Source: an uncultured Acidobacteriota bacterium (GTDB taxonomy: Bacteria; Acidobacteriota; Terriglobia; Terriglobales; Acidobacteriaceae). Taken from it: DNA of 35,277 bases. The notes beneath the pieces are model-generated. The model was given only the letters and a program-made list of their open reading frames with translations, was not told where the DNA came from and did no database searches. The translations under genes and the position numbers were made by a program. The number at the start of each line of letters is the position of its first letter. Within the stretch, counting starts at the first letter, position 1. This document shows, piece after piece, positions 17,010 to 24,724 of the stretch. Location: contig CAILAZ010000197.1 in assembly GCA_903832295.1 (NCBI GenBank), positions 1 to 35,277 of the forward strand, written 5' to 3'.

Positions 17010-17195
17010 ATGGCCGAACTCATCCCTTTTCCCACCAAGCCCGCGCCCAAGTGTGGAACCTCGCCTCACTGCACAGGCAAGCTCGCCTGTCCCGAATGCG
17101 ACTACGTTGCCTGCTCCAGCGCCGACCTTCACGTCCACGTCGAACAGAAGCACCCCGTCACTCCCCGCAACGCGCCTCTCCTCCGCTTTCCCTAG
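17010..17195 (+). CDS. 61-residue protein with a classical C2H2 zinc finger
   Basis: The likely product starts MAELIPFPTK. It contains C27-x2-C30-x12-H43-x4-H48 with L40 at the conserved hydrophobic position, matching the eukaryote-type C2H2 consensus and not the Ros/MucR spacing. Two more Cys (15 and 21), H20 and C35 could hold a second metal. The Shine-Dalgarno site is poor. An in-frame ATG at 16929 with AAGGA just before it would give a protein about 27 residues longer. The gene is convergent with the cupin gene, 10 bp apart. Possible roles are nucleic acid binding or a zinc-dependent small adaptor; neither is established. Confidence 0.65.
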   Translation: MAELIPFPTKPAPKCGTSPHCTGKLACPECDYVACSSADLHVHVEQKHPVTPRNAPLLRFP

Positions 17196-17205
17196 TACCC
17201 CTCTC

Positions 17206-17526
17206 CTACGCGAAGTCTCTTCGTGCCGGACAATCGACAATGATCGCCTTGCCGTCCGTCAGCGCCTTCACCGAATGCCGTGCATTGCTGGGAACAATCG
17301 CAACCATCCCCGCCCGCGCGACCTCCGTTACCCCCTCCACCGTCACCTCCAGTTCGCCCTCTGTCACCTCATAAACCTCTTCCTCCGGATGGTAGTGCTC
17401 GTGGATCGTTGCTCCTTGCACAAACTCGTAGTGTGCAAACGTCATCGTTGTCGTGTGGAAATAACGCCCGCGCCATCCCGGCAGGCGCTCTTGAACCTTC
17501 AACTCCCTCGTGTCCACAAAAGGCAT
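17206..17526 (-). CDS. Small cupin-domain protein
   Basis: A 106-residue single-domain cupin. The first cupin motif has H42, H44, H46 and E50 (HEHYHPEEE) followed by G57; the second has H84 in NARHSVKAL. These are the usual ligands for a mononuclear Fe, Mn, Ni or Zn. AGGAG lies 8 bp before the ATG. The protein has no signal peptide, so it is cytoplasmic. Small cupins of this kind act as isomerases, dioxygenases or sugar-binding regulators, and sequence alone does not decide among them. Confidence 0.85.
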   Translation of the reverse strand: MPFVDTRELKVQERLPGWRGRYFHTTTMTFAHYEFVQGATIHEHYHPEEEVYEVTEGELEVTVEGVTEVARAGMVAIVPSNARHSVKALTDGKAIIVDCPARRDFA

Positions 17527-17611
17527 CGCACATCTCCTGCGCCTATACTACCTGTCCTCGGATGCATTGGAGGCACTCCGCAGGGAAGGGAAGCATAAGC
17601 ACCGCGCCCAA

Positions 17612-17640
17612 AACAAAACCGCCCATCGCTGGGCGGCCTT
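17612..17640 (-). terminator. Intrinsic terminator of the DEAD-box helicase gene
   Basis: On the minus strand, CCGCCCA pairs with TGGGCGG (17619-17625 with 17630-17636) around a 4-base loop. It is followed by TTTTGTTTT, 20-50 bp beyond the helicase stop. This is a good intrinsic terminator. Confidence 0.8.
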
Positions 17641-17661
17641 TCAAATCTTCCGGTCAATTTC

Positions 17662-19386
17662 TTACTTCCTCTTCTTCGGACCCGCGCCCTCGTCCCTGCG
17701 CTTTCCGTCCTTACCCCACGGACTCTTCCCCGCGAAGCTCTTCTCGCCGCCAAACACCTTTTCCCCAAATGTCTTCTTCGCCCCGAACGGTTTCTTGGCG
17801 CCGTACGTCTTCTTCGCCGGGAATGCCTTCCCCTCGCCAAACGGCCGCTCCGTCGTAAACGCTCCCTCGCCCGCAAACGGCTTCTTGCTGGCATACGGAG
17901 TCTGGTACGGAGCTTCGCCTTCAAACGCCTTCTTCCCCGCAAACGGAGCCTTCGTCCCAAACGGCTTCTTCGCTCCGAACGGCTTCTTCGCGCCAAACGG
18001 TTTCTTGGCTCCAAACGATTTGCCCGCCGGTCCCGTATTTCTCTTCTTCGCAAATGCCTGCTTCTTGTAGTTCGAGGGATCTTCCAGCACCTCGGGTGCC
18101 GGCAAAACTTCCCGCTTGATCCGCACTAGCACTGCCGCCAGTTGCTCTGCGCTGCGCTCGGCCAGTAGCGCCCGGCCTGCCGCCAAATCGTCGTCTGCCG
18201 GAGACTCGGCCATTGCCAGAATCTCCTTCACCAGGTTTTCTTCATCCTTCGCCCGGATCGCATCTGCCGAAGGAGCCGTCGTCCAAACCGCCTTGATCTT
18301 GGCCGAAGCCAGCAGCCTTTCTCCCGCACCCCGGTGCTGTGCCGGAACAATCAGCACAGACAATCCTTTCCGTCCGGCGCGTCCCGTCCTTCCGCTGCGG
18401 TGCAGCAGCCCTTCCTTGTTCTGCGGCAGATCGACGTGAATCACCAGCCCCAGCTCCGGCATATCCAGTCCGCGAGCTGCCACGTCGGTCGCCACGCACA
18501 CCCGCGCCCGTCCGTCGCGCAGCGCCTGCAGCGCCGTGGTCCGCGCACTCTGGGTCAGTTCGCCGGAGAGCGCCACCGCGGAAAATCCCCGCTCCACCAG
18601 GTTCGCGTGCAAGTGCCTTACCTGGTCCCGCGTCGAGCAAAACACCAGCGCTCCATGAGCGTCAAAGTAGCGCAGTGAATTCACCACCGCGTGCTCCGTG
18701 TCGCGAGGCGCAGTCAGAAACGCCCGGTACTCAATGTCTCCGTGCTGCTCGCTCTCCTTGGAGAGCGCCATCCTCAGCGCATCCGTCTGGTACTGCTTCG
18801 CCAGTCCAAGGATCGCCTTGGGCAGCGTCGCCGAAAACATCAGCGTCCGCCGCTCCGCCGGAGTCGCGTTCATCAGCAGCTCCAGCTCTTCGCGGAAGCC
18901 GAAGTCCAGCATCTCATCGGCCTCGTCCAGCACCACGTCCTTGATATCGCTCAGTACCAGGTGTCCCTGGTTCAGGTGGTCCGCCAGTCGTCCCGGAGTC
19001 CCCACCACCACGTGCGCGCCCATCGCCAGCGCCCGCTGCTCCCGCCTGATATCCATTCCACCCACGCACGAGGTCACTCGCCCCCCGGCATCGCCCAGCA
19101 GCCACGCCAGCTCGCGGTGCACCTGCAGCGCCAGCTCCCGCGTCGGAGCCACCACCAGCGCCAGCGGATGCTTCGCCCGCCCCAGCCGCTCCTCCTCGCC
19201 CAGCATATCGGCGCCCAGCAGCAGCCCATAGGCCGCAGTTTTACCGGAGCCCGTCTGCGCCGACACCAGCAGATCGCGCCCCACAGCTTCCGGCTTCAGC
19301 ACGGCGCTCTGTACAGGTGTAGGTTCACTATAGTTTTTCGCCGCCAGCGCGCGCAGCAGACTCGGATGCAGTTCAGGAAAGGCCAT
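17662..19386 (-). CDS. DEAD-box RNA helicase with aromatic/lysine repeat tail
   Basis: 574 residues. The helicase core carries a Q-motif region (about 3-26), Walker A AQTGSGKT at 43-50, PTREL at 81-85, DEAD at 154-157, SAT at 185-187 and HRSGRTGRAGR at 329-339, so both RecA-like domains are complete. It should unwind or remodel RNA (ribosome assembly, mRNA turnover or cold adaptation). Residues 458-558 form an unusual tail: an aromatic residue about every six positions, usually [FYW]-[GA]-x-K-K-[PTA], in about 17 copies, followed by a basic end (GPKKRK). The tail is probably disordered and RNA-binding. The start at 19386 directly precedes the Q-motif helix. The gene is followed by an intrinsic terminator. 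Confidence 0.93.
   Translation of the reverse strand: MAFPELHPSLLRALAAKNYSEPTPVQSAVLKPEAVGRDLLVSAQTGSGKTAAYGLLLGADMLGEEERLGRAKHPLALVVAPTRELALQVHRELAWLLGDAGGRVTSCVGGMDIRREQRALAMGAHVVVGTPGRLADHLNQGHLVLSDIKDVVLDEADEMLDFGFREELELLMNATPAERRTLMFSATLPKAILGLAKQYQTDALRMALSKESEQHGDIEYRAFLTAPRDTEHAVVNSLRYFDAHGALVFCSTRDQVRHLHANLVERGFSAVALSGELTQSARTTALQALRDGRARVCVATDVAARGLDMPELGLVIHVDLPQNKEGLLHRSGRTGRAGRKGLSVLIVPAQHRGAGERLLASAKIKAVWTTAPSADAIRAKDEENLVKEILAMAESPADDDLAAGRALLAERSAEQLAAVLVRIKREVLPAPEVLEDPSNYKKQAFAKKRNTGPAGKSFGAKKPFGAKKPFGAKKPFGTKAPFAGKKAFEGEAPYQTPYASKKPFAGEGAFTTERPFGEGKAFPAKKTYGAKKPFGAKKTFGEKVFGGEKSFAGKSPWGKDGKRRDEGAGPKKRK
17711..18022 (-). repeat. 18-bp tandem repeat region coding for the hexad tail of the helicase
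   Basis: Inside the helicase gene an 18-bp unit recurs about 17 times. The copies nearest the core (around 17965-18022) are almost identical and code for FGAKKP, and later copies are diverged. The period matches six codons throughout, with two units shortened by one or two codons, so the repeat grew by in-frame duplication. Confidence 0.8.
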
Positions 19387-19624
19387 CTTTCAAGTATATG
19401 GGAGTGCCGCCATTCCTGTTCGCCACCTCCGCTCCGCGCCCGTACCTTTCCTGCTAATAATTCGCTGCGCTGTACCATTGCCTTTCTATCCATCGCATCT
19501 ACCCCCGGACGCATGCACTCCGAGTCAATCCTTCCGGACCTCCCTCAACCATTGCCTCGAAAGCAACTACAGCTCCGCCAACCATTGCCCTCATCGCCAA
19601 TCCTTATCCCTCCTGCAACAACAA

Positions 19625-19645
19625 AGCCGCCCCACCTGGGCGGCT
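19625..19645 (-). terminator. Intrinsic terminator of the PAS protein gene
   Basis: AGCCGCCC (19625-19632) pairs perfectly with GGGCGGCT (19638-19645) around 5 bases. On the minus strand it is followed by TTGTTGTTG, about 25 bp after the PAS gene stop. Confidence 0.75.
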
Positions 19646-19670
19646 CATCCAACTCATCTTCTTCGGCCTC

Positions 19671-20261
19671 TCAGACCTTGAAATCCTTCAGGCATGTCGG
19701 GCACAGCCCATGCGAAAAATCCACACCCGCATGTTCCTGGAAATATCCGTGCACATCTCTCCAGCGGTGCTCGTCGTCGCAAACCTTCCTGCACTGCATG
19801 CACATCGGAATCAAAGTCTGCCGATGGTTGATCAGCGTGATGTCTTCCAGCATCAGCAGTGCCAGCCGCTCCTCGGCCTCCGGCATCGGACTCACCGTCA
19901 TCAGCACGTGCACATCAACGTGGTCTCCATCGCGCCGCACCTGTAGGTTTACCCGCTTCCGCGTCACCCTGCCTTCCTCAAGTCCCAGCGTCACGGACGT
20001 TCGTATATCGCACGTCTTGCAGGCCGGTCCGCGCCCGCACCCCTCCTCAACATCGGTCGCGTGCAGGCAGTGCAGCACATCCCCTCCCCGCCGCCGATGC
20101 ACCGCATCCTTGCCCAGCCCCAGCAAACTCACCGCCGCAGCATTCAAGTCCCGTATCTGCACATCGCTGTCCACCACAAACACTGGGATCGGAATCGCAT
20201 CCAGTACTGTCTGGTAGAACGTGTCGTTTGTTTTTGTTGTCAGGGGCTCTTCAGGAGACAT
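19671..20261 (-). CDS. PAS domain protein with Cys clusters and C-terminal zinc-ribbon-like motif
   Basis: 196 residues. A PAS domain covers about 15-145 (VLDAIPIPVFVVDSD at its start, LMLEDIT at its end). Inside it is an unusual insert with H64-C65, C75, C81 and C84 (GCGRGPACKTC), which could bind a metal or cofactor. The C-terminal part has C154-x2-C157 and C187-x2-C190 with FSHGLCPTC, a pattern often seen at the end of PAS-containing signalling proteins, probably a zinc ribbon. There is no kinase, GGDEF or HTH domain, so it is a stand-alone sensor or adaptor that must act through a partner. There is no signal peptide. It has its own terminator and is not in an operon with the helicase. Confidence 0.82.
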   Translation of the reverse strand: MSPEEPLTTKTNDTFYQTVLDAIPIPVFVVDSDVQIRDLNAAAVSLLGLGKDAVHRRRGGDVLHCLHATDVEEGCGRGPACKTCDIRTSVTLGLEEGRVTRKRVNLQVRRDGDHVDVHVLMTVSPMPEAEERLALLMLEDITLINHRQTLIPMCMQCRKVCDDEHRWRDVHGYFQEHAGVDFSHGLCPTCLKDFKV

Positions 20262-20413
20262 CGATCATCCAGTTTCTGATTTTAGGGCGTTATCTTGCAG
20301 TGTATCTTCGTCCAAGCACAAGTTAACGTCAAGATAAATAGCCCGCTGCGTCACTTCCTCCCTCACCCCCAAGCTAACCCTCTTCTTCCGCATTGTTTAA
20401 TGCAAAACCCTGA

Positions 20414-21325
20414 TTGCCTCCTGCCGGTGATTTCACCTATCCTCTCCATCATCTCCAGAACCTTCCCAGGAGCCGCGCACCAGTCGGCAAATCCCTGCTC
20501 CCGAAGAAAGTTGTCGCGAAAGGTGGATCAACCCGCGTGTGGCATCTCACCTTCCCCCTCGCCCCCGCTGTCTTCCGCCCCGCTTTGGTCCGCGCCCGCC
20601 CTCCTGCTGGCGGAACCCTGCTCTTTCTGCTCCTTGCCGCTGCCATCGCTGTTGCCCAGCCTCGGCCCCCGGCCCCTGCGCTCTTGGCAGAGCCCCTATC
20701 CGCCCCTCGCCCCTCCCTCCCCGACGCACCCATCCCCGTCGCGGAAGGCCACGAGCGCCTCTTCCTCGTCGTCCCTGCATTCGGAATCACCAATCAGAAG
20801 ACTCCTCCTCCGCTCACCGTCCGGCAGAAATTCGGACTCGCCTCCCGCCAGGCATTCGACCCCTTCATGTGGCTCTCCACTGGAATCCAGGCTGGCCTCA
20901 GCCAGGCCGGTAACGAATTCCCCCAGTACGGTCAGGGCTCCGCCGGATACGGCAGGCGCTATGGCGCCGCCATGCTGGATGTCGTCAGCGGAGGCTTCTC
21001 CAGCACTGCCTACTCTGTCCTTCTTCATCAGGACCCTCGCTACTTCCGCCTCGGCACTGGATCCATTCCCCGCCGGGTCTTCTACTCCGTCGCCCAGCAG
21101 CTCTCCGCCCACGGAGACAGCGGCCATCGCCAGTTCAACTGGTCCAACGTTCTCGGAACCTTCACCAGCAGCGCCATCTCCAACGCTTACTATCCCAAAC
21201 CCAACCGCGGCCTTGGACTCACCCTGAACCGCGCCTCCGTCAGCCTCCTCTGGGGATTCACCGGCGAACTCACTGACGAATTCGGCCCCGACGTCAGCCG
21301 CAAACTCTTCCATCGCAAAAAGTAG
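20414..21325 (+). CDS. Exported hypothetical protein, start uncertain
   Basis: Up to 303 residues from the ATG at 20414. A GTG at 20537 (after GAAAGGTGG) would give about 262 residues and bring the hydrophobic stretch LLFLLLAAAIAVAQP closer to the N-terminus as a signal peptide. The mature part has phrases such as LTVRQKFGLA, FDPFMWLS, FPQYGQGSAGYGRRYGAAMLD and QDPRYFRLG, then alternating strand-like segments with NWSNVLGTF and a final GFTGELTDEF. I recall this pattern as a common unnamed exported family in Acidobacteriota, possibly with outer-membrane localisation. No catalytic motif is evident. Confidence 0.7.
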   Translation: MPPAGDFTYPLHHLQNLPRSRAPVGKSLLPKKVVAKGGSTRVWHLTFPLAPAVFRPALVRARPPAGGTLLFLLLAAAIAVAQPRPPAPALLAEPLSAPRPSLPDAPIPVAEGHERLFLVVPAFGITNQKTPPPLTVRQKFGLASRQAFDPFMWLSTGIQAGLSQAGNEFPQYGQGSAGYGRRYGAAMLDVVSGGFSSTAYSVLLHQDPRYFRLGTGSIPRRVFYSVAQQLSAHGDSGHRQFNWSNVLGTFTSSAISNAYYPKPNRGLGLTLNRASVSLLWGFTGELTDEFGPDVSRKLFHRKK

Positions 21326-21402
21326 CCGCATCAATCTCCAGCAGTAGCCATTCCACGCGTTCGCGCGAGCACGTAGAGGGGCCCTCACTGCTCCAACCAA
21401 GG

Positions 21403-21554
21403 CGTCTGTAGATAAATGCAACGTTCCTCTCCCCGCTCCGCTTTCTTGTTAATCCGAACTCGGAACCTGCCGATACATAGGGACGTCTGCAGATAGAAGT
21501 GCGGCCGTTCCTCTCCGCGCTCTGCTCTCCAATAACCCGAACTCAAACTTTGCC
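21403..21554. repeat. Imperfect tandem duplication of about 70 bp upstream of the porin gene
   Basis: Two copies, 21403-21471 and 21484-21554, share CGTCTG-AGATA, then GTTCCTCTCC-CGCTC-GCT and CCGAACTC-(a/g)AC-T-CC with a period of about 81 bp. The second copy ends 25 bp before the porin ATG, so it probably includes the 5' leader of its mRNA. Confidence 0.7.
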
Positions 21555-21579
21555 CCGTAAATCGAGGGATGGAACTCGT

Positions 21580-23187
21580 ATGAAGACCGTTCAACAAATG
21601 ACCGCTCTACTGCTCCTTGCTGGAGTTTGCCTGGCGCAGGCTGTTCCCCGCGATGCGGGTATCCCAGCCAGCAAAGGCACCCACCAGGCTGCCAGGAAGG
21701 TCGAGAAGAAGGTCGAAAAGAAGACCGGACCCGCCGCTGCTACCGCCGAAGATCTCCGGCAACTGAAGGAGCTGATACAGGCTCAACAGGCCCAGATCGA
21801 CCAACTCAAGGCGCTTGTCGCCCAGCACGGACAGCAGACTCAACAGGCTCAGCAAACCGCAACAGAAGCGCAGAAGACAGCTGCCGAAGCTCAGGAAAAG
21901 GCCGTATCTGCCCAGGCCGTCCTGACCGATACCAACGCCAAGGTTGAAACCGTCAAGTCCGATGTTTCTGACCTCAAGACGACCGCGACCAACTCGGCCG
22001 TAACGGTTCAGGAAGAGCAGAAGCGAATCGGTACGCTCGAGGCCCTAGGTAACCGTTTCCGCTTCTCGGGTGACGTTCGTGTGCGCTACGAGAACTTCTT
22101 TCAGCGCGCTGCTGGCGCAGAGGATAAAGAGCGCTTCCGCGTTCGTCTTCGCTTTGCCGTCGATGGCAAACTGACCGAGGATTTCGTCGGCGGTTTCTCA
22201 ATCGCTACAGGAGCGCAGAACGATCCTACGTCCACCAACCAGAGCCTCGGAGATAGCGGCAACGCACCCAACTTCGAGCGCAAGACGATCAATCTCGATC
22301 GTGCTTATGTCACTTGGAATCCGCTTGCATACAAGTGGTTCAGCGCAACCGGCGGAAAGTTCGCCTACACCTGGGTTCGCACCAATCCGACTTTCGATCC
22401 GGATATCAATCCCGAAGGCTTCAGCGAGAAGATCGCTTTCAAGATGACGGACAACGTGGTGAAGGAACTCAGTGTCACCGGCATGCAGCTTATCCTGCAG
22501 TCAAACAACAGCGGCACGCTGCCGAATACGGACTCCTGGGCTTATGGTGCTCAGTTTGGGGCGAAGCTGCAACTCGGCTCGCGTTGGGCCATGGTGCCAA
22601 CCTACGCCCTGCTGAACTTCGTTCGTCCGAACTCGGCAATCTTCGGAACCGCCGGGGCTTCTGCCGCATTTGCTCCGAACGGCATGACCAATTGCACCCA
22701 AACGGGCGTCACTTATCCTAACGTTGCTGCAAAGGGCACGGGTTTCTGTTCGCAGTTCGAATACAGTGATCTCATCGTCTCGAACGTCGTGAAGACAGGC
22801 CTCAACCGCCTGCCGTTCAACTTCATCGTAGAGTACGAGAAGAACCTCCGCGCCAAGGCCAATGTCGCCAAGGACAACAAACTCCACGACACCCTCTACT
22901 ACTTCGAAGGCAGCCTCGGGCAGCTCAAGAACAGCGGAGACATCCAATTCGGATACGCCTACACCCACTCTGAGCAGGATGCCGTCATCGCATCCTTTGC
23001 AGAAAGCGATCAGTTTGTTCCGTCAAACGTGGAACAGAACCGCTTCTTCTTCTCATGGAAGGTGCGCAACAATACGACCCTTGGCTACACTCAGTGGGTG
23101 GGCCGCTATCTCCAGCCCAACCTCAACGGCAAGACGATCAATCCTTTCCTGAAGCGCGGCCAGTTGGATGTGGTTTACTCTTTCTAA
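21580..23187 (+). CDS. Outer-membrane porin with N-terminal coiled coil
   Basis: 535 residues from the ATG at 21580, which follows GAGGGATGG and opens into a signal peptide (MKTVQQMTALLLLAGVCLAQA). Residues about 45-150 are a Gln/Ala/Thr-rich coiled coil (EDLRQLKELIQAQQAQIDQLKALV and repeated TEAQKTAAEAQ), probably a trimeric periplasmic stalk. From about 165 the protein becomes beta-rich with a typical barrel opening (RFRFSGDVRVRYENF) and closes with LKRGQLDVVYSF, ending in a C-terminal Phe as outer-membrane barrels do. It fits the putative porin (Porin_5-like) family. The solute is unknown. A strong terminator follows, so it is transcribed alone. Confidence 0.88.
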   Translation: MKTVQQMTALLLLAGVCLAQAVPRDAGIPASKGTHQAARKVEKKVEKKTGPAAATAEDLRQLKELIQAQQAQIDQLKALVAQHGQQTQQAQQTATEAQKTAAEAQEKAVSAQAVLTDTNAKVETVKSDVSDLKTTATNSAVTVQEEQKRIGTLEALGNRFRFSGDVRVRYENFFQRAAGAEDKERFRVRLRFAVDGKLTEDFVGGFSIATGAQNDPTSTNQSLGDSGNAPNFERKTINLDRAYVTWNPLAYKWFSATGGKFAYTWVRTNPTFDPDINPEGFSEKIAFKMTDNVVKELSVTGMQLILQSNNSGTLPNTDSWAYGAQFGAKLQLGSRWAMVPTYALLNFVRPNSAIFGTAGASAAFAPNGMTNCTQTGVTYPNVAAKGTGFCSQFEYSDLIVSNVVKTGLNRLPFNFIVEYEKNLRAKANVAKDNKLHDTLYYFEGSLGQLKNSGDIQFGYAYTHSEQDAVIASFAESDQFVPSNVEQNRFFFSWKVRNNTTLGYTQWVGRYLQPNLNGKTINPFLKRGQLDVVYSF

Positions 23188-23216
23188 CAGCGCGGAATAA
23201 CGCAGTGTTGCAGGTG

Positions 23217-23250
23217 CCGGCGGACCAAACCAGGTCCGCCGGTTTTGTTT
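23217..23250 (+). terminator. Intrinsic terminator of the porin gene
   Basis: CCGGCGGACC (23217-23226) pairs perfectly with GGTCCGCCGG (23233-23242) around AAACCA and is followed directly by TTTTGTTT. It lies 30 bp after the porin stop. Confidence 0.92.
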
Positions 23251-23286
23251 CCGGAGGGATGTATTCTTCAGGCCAGGCGAAGGAGT

Positions 23287-23673
23287 CTATTCGCCCGAAT
23301 TGCAATTGGCAATCACACGACGCGACGCGAGCGACATGCGCAGGGAATTTCCTCCTGCTTGCACATTCAGCAGGCGCTTGGACGCAACAACTTCAACTTT
23401 CTCGTTGGCTTTGAATTCCTTGGCGAAGTCCCTCTTGTATGAGTCATATAGACCCTTGTATTCGATGCACCCTTGCTGCACGGTGATTTCATAGCTGTAG
23501 GTGACAGGGCCCGGCGGAACACGTCCAGGCTGTGCGCCTGGGTAGTTGTCGGCGACGCTGGAAGTGCCCTGTAGCACGATGGAGACTAGCGTTCCATGTT
23601 TTGTGAAATGCTCAGCCGCAAAGGCAGAGCCAAGTAGAACCAACGTAGCAACGGCACAGTGAATAGTCTTCAT
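23287..23673 (-). CDS. Small exported hypothetical protein
   Basis: 128 residues with a clear signal peptide (MKTIHCAVATLVLLGSAFAA) and AAGGA just before the ATG. The mature part is about 108 residues, mostly polar, with two Cys (in QQGCIEYKG and VIANCNSGE) that could form a disulfide. It contains strand-like segments such as GTLVSIVLQGTSSVA and TYSYEITVQ. No known motif was recognised. It converges on the porin gene across the porin's terminator. Confidence 0.7.
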   Translation of the reverse strand: MKTIHCAVATLVLLGSAFAAEHFTKHGTLVSIVLQGTSSVADNYPGAQPGRVPPGPVTYSYEITVQQGCIEYKGLYDSYKRDFAKEFKANEKVEVVASKRLLNVQAGGNSLRMSLASRRVIANCNSGE

Positions 23674-23901
23674 TCCTTCATTTTAGGTTCACGCCTGTGA
23701 ATGTTGGGTGAATCACCTTCGCGGAAATGACAATCGCGCAATCTCTACCCCATCGCCACCTCCCCTGGCCGGTCAATCCCGCGGCGAATGACTCATTCTT
23801 CGGGATGCGGAATGCTGGAGCGTCCGCGCGAATCCTGCGGGGTCTGGCTGAGGCTGGCGCAAATCTCGAAACCACAACCACGTTTGGCGCCAGCGTGGTG
23901 A

Positions 23902-24060
23902 GCCGCAAATTCACAGCTCCGAATCGAACTTCTCCTGGGCCGACAGGACGCCATCGAGGCGCTGACCTGCTATCTCCAACCGGCACCTGGCGAAAAGGCC
24001 ACAACCGAGGCCTGCGCATACATGGACACACTGAAGCAGAAAGCCGCGCAAGGGCAGTAG
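23902..24060 (+). pseudogene. C-terminal remnant of a TPR-like protein (left copy)
   Basis: An open stretch of 52 codons runs from just after an in-frame TGA (23899) to TAG at 24060. It reads LRIELLLGRQDAIEALTCYL, then Q-P-A-P-G-E-K and AYMDTLKQK, which has the shape of the last TPR-like helix pair of a longer protein. There is no start codon or upstream domain. A diverged, frameshifted copy of the same segment lies at 27829-27900, on the other side of the copper genes. Confidence 0.55.
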
Positions 24061-24157
24061 CTTCCACCGCTTCCGCCCAACGGTCATGAAGGCAAAGCCC
24101 ATTGATCGGGAACGGGTGGATCGACGAGATGATTGGTTCAAATCGAGGCACGCTCTC

Positions 24158-24186
24158 TTGAATTATCGAGTCTCATCTGCTACTCT
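24158..24186 (+). promoter_or_regulatory. Candidate sigma-70 promoter for the Cys-rich protein / copper receptor genes
   Basis: TTGAAT (24158-24163), a 17-bp spacer and TACTCT (24181-24186) make a plausible -35/-10 pair. Transcription would begin near 24193, about 30 bp before the GTG proposed for the Cys-rich protein. Confidence 0.45.
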
Positions 24187-24226
24187 CACTGGCATCGAAG
24201 TCTCAGCACTTCGTGTGGGTGGCCGG

Positions 24227-24592
24227 GTGAGACGAATTGTCGCTAGTGCGCTGATGCTCCTGTTGTTGCTGGGCACCTTACCCGCGCAACTCGGTGCCAG
24301 TGAGTCTAACTGCGCTTGCTGCCACTCCATGCGCGCCTGCCCTTGCTGCAAGGCTCGTCGCGCTCATTCGTCACTACCGGGATTTGAGGTGGAACGGCAA
24401 GGTTGCGATAGAGAGTGCGCCTGCACCGTCCACTCCAACGCATGCGGTCTGGATGTTCGCCAGGCGCAGGTTTCCTTCATTACAATTTCGCAAAGACTCC
24501 ATGCGGATTGGATTCAGCCTGGTTTTCGGCCCTCTCCTCTGTTAGCCATCTCCGGACGTGCTCCTCCTGCTCCATCGCCCAATCTCATCTAG
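24227..24592 (+). CDS. Cys-rich exported protein upstream of the copper receptor (CopL-like)
   Basis: About 121 residues from a GTG at 24227; GTG at 24215 or ATG at 24086 are alternatives, but only the short forms place the signal peptide (SALMLLLLLGTLPAQLGAS) at the N-terminus. The mature part has ten Cys in clusters (C29-A-C31-C32, C38-P-C40-C41, then GCDRECAC and one more), each typical of Cu(I) binding. It ends in a Pro-rich GRAPPAPSP tail. Small Cys-rich exported proteins of this type often precede TonB-dependent copper receptors; CopL of Xanthomonas is a comparable case. I infer a role in copper sensing or binding. The start is uncertain and the family assignment is tentative. Confidence 0.6.
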   Translation: MRRIVASALMLLLLLGTLPAQLGASESNCACCHSMRACPCCKARRAHSSLPGFEVERQGCDRECACTVHSNACGLDVRQAQVSFITISQRLHADWIQPGFRPSPLLAISGRAPPAPSPNLI

Positions 24593-24620
24593 CTCAGGCT
24601 GAGTTGCCGTGTAGCGGCCT

Positions 24621-24648
24621 TCTGTGCACGCATTCTTGCGTGCGCAGA
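24621..24648 (+). promoter_or_regulatory. 12-bp hairpin in the leader of the copper receptor gene
   Basis: TCTGTGCACGCA (24621-24632) pairs with TGCGTGCGCAGA (24637-24648) with one G-U pair and a TTCT loop. It lies between the Cys-rich gene and the receptor. No T tract follows, so it may be an attenuator or an RNA stability element. Confidence 0.5.
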
Positions 24649-24724
24649 ACGTCGTCGGGCGAGGAGTGCAACTCGCTCCCTCGCTTACATGGACTCATGC
24701 CGCGATCAGACGTGGGCCGAGTGT

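Larger units (their letters stand above)
23674..24226. other. Region without an intact gene (TPR remnant and promoter)
   Basis: Open frames on both strands here show no family resemblance and no good ribosome binding sites. The right part holds a short degraded coding fragment (23902-24060) and a promoter-like pair at 24158-24186; both are listed separately. I see nothing recognisable in 23674-23900. Confidence 0.5.

Noticed and set aside
17711..18022. Possible CRISPR array or minisatellite because of regular 18-bp repeats
   Set aside because: The repeats are in frame with the helicase, have no spacers and code for a consistent hexad, so they are a protein repeat.
18691..20217. Plus-strand frame of 508 codons spanning the helicase and PAS genes
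   Set aside because: It covers a promoter, a terminator and two convincing minus-strand genes. It is rich in Arg/Ser/Pro, as expected for a shadow frame.
20295..21227. Alternative plus-strand frame overlapping the exported protein at 20414
   Set aside because: It is Ser/Pro/Leu-rich without domain resemblance, whereas the other frame has a signal peptide and structured conserved-looking phrases.
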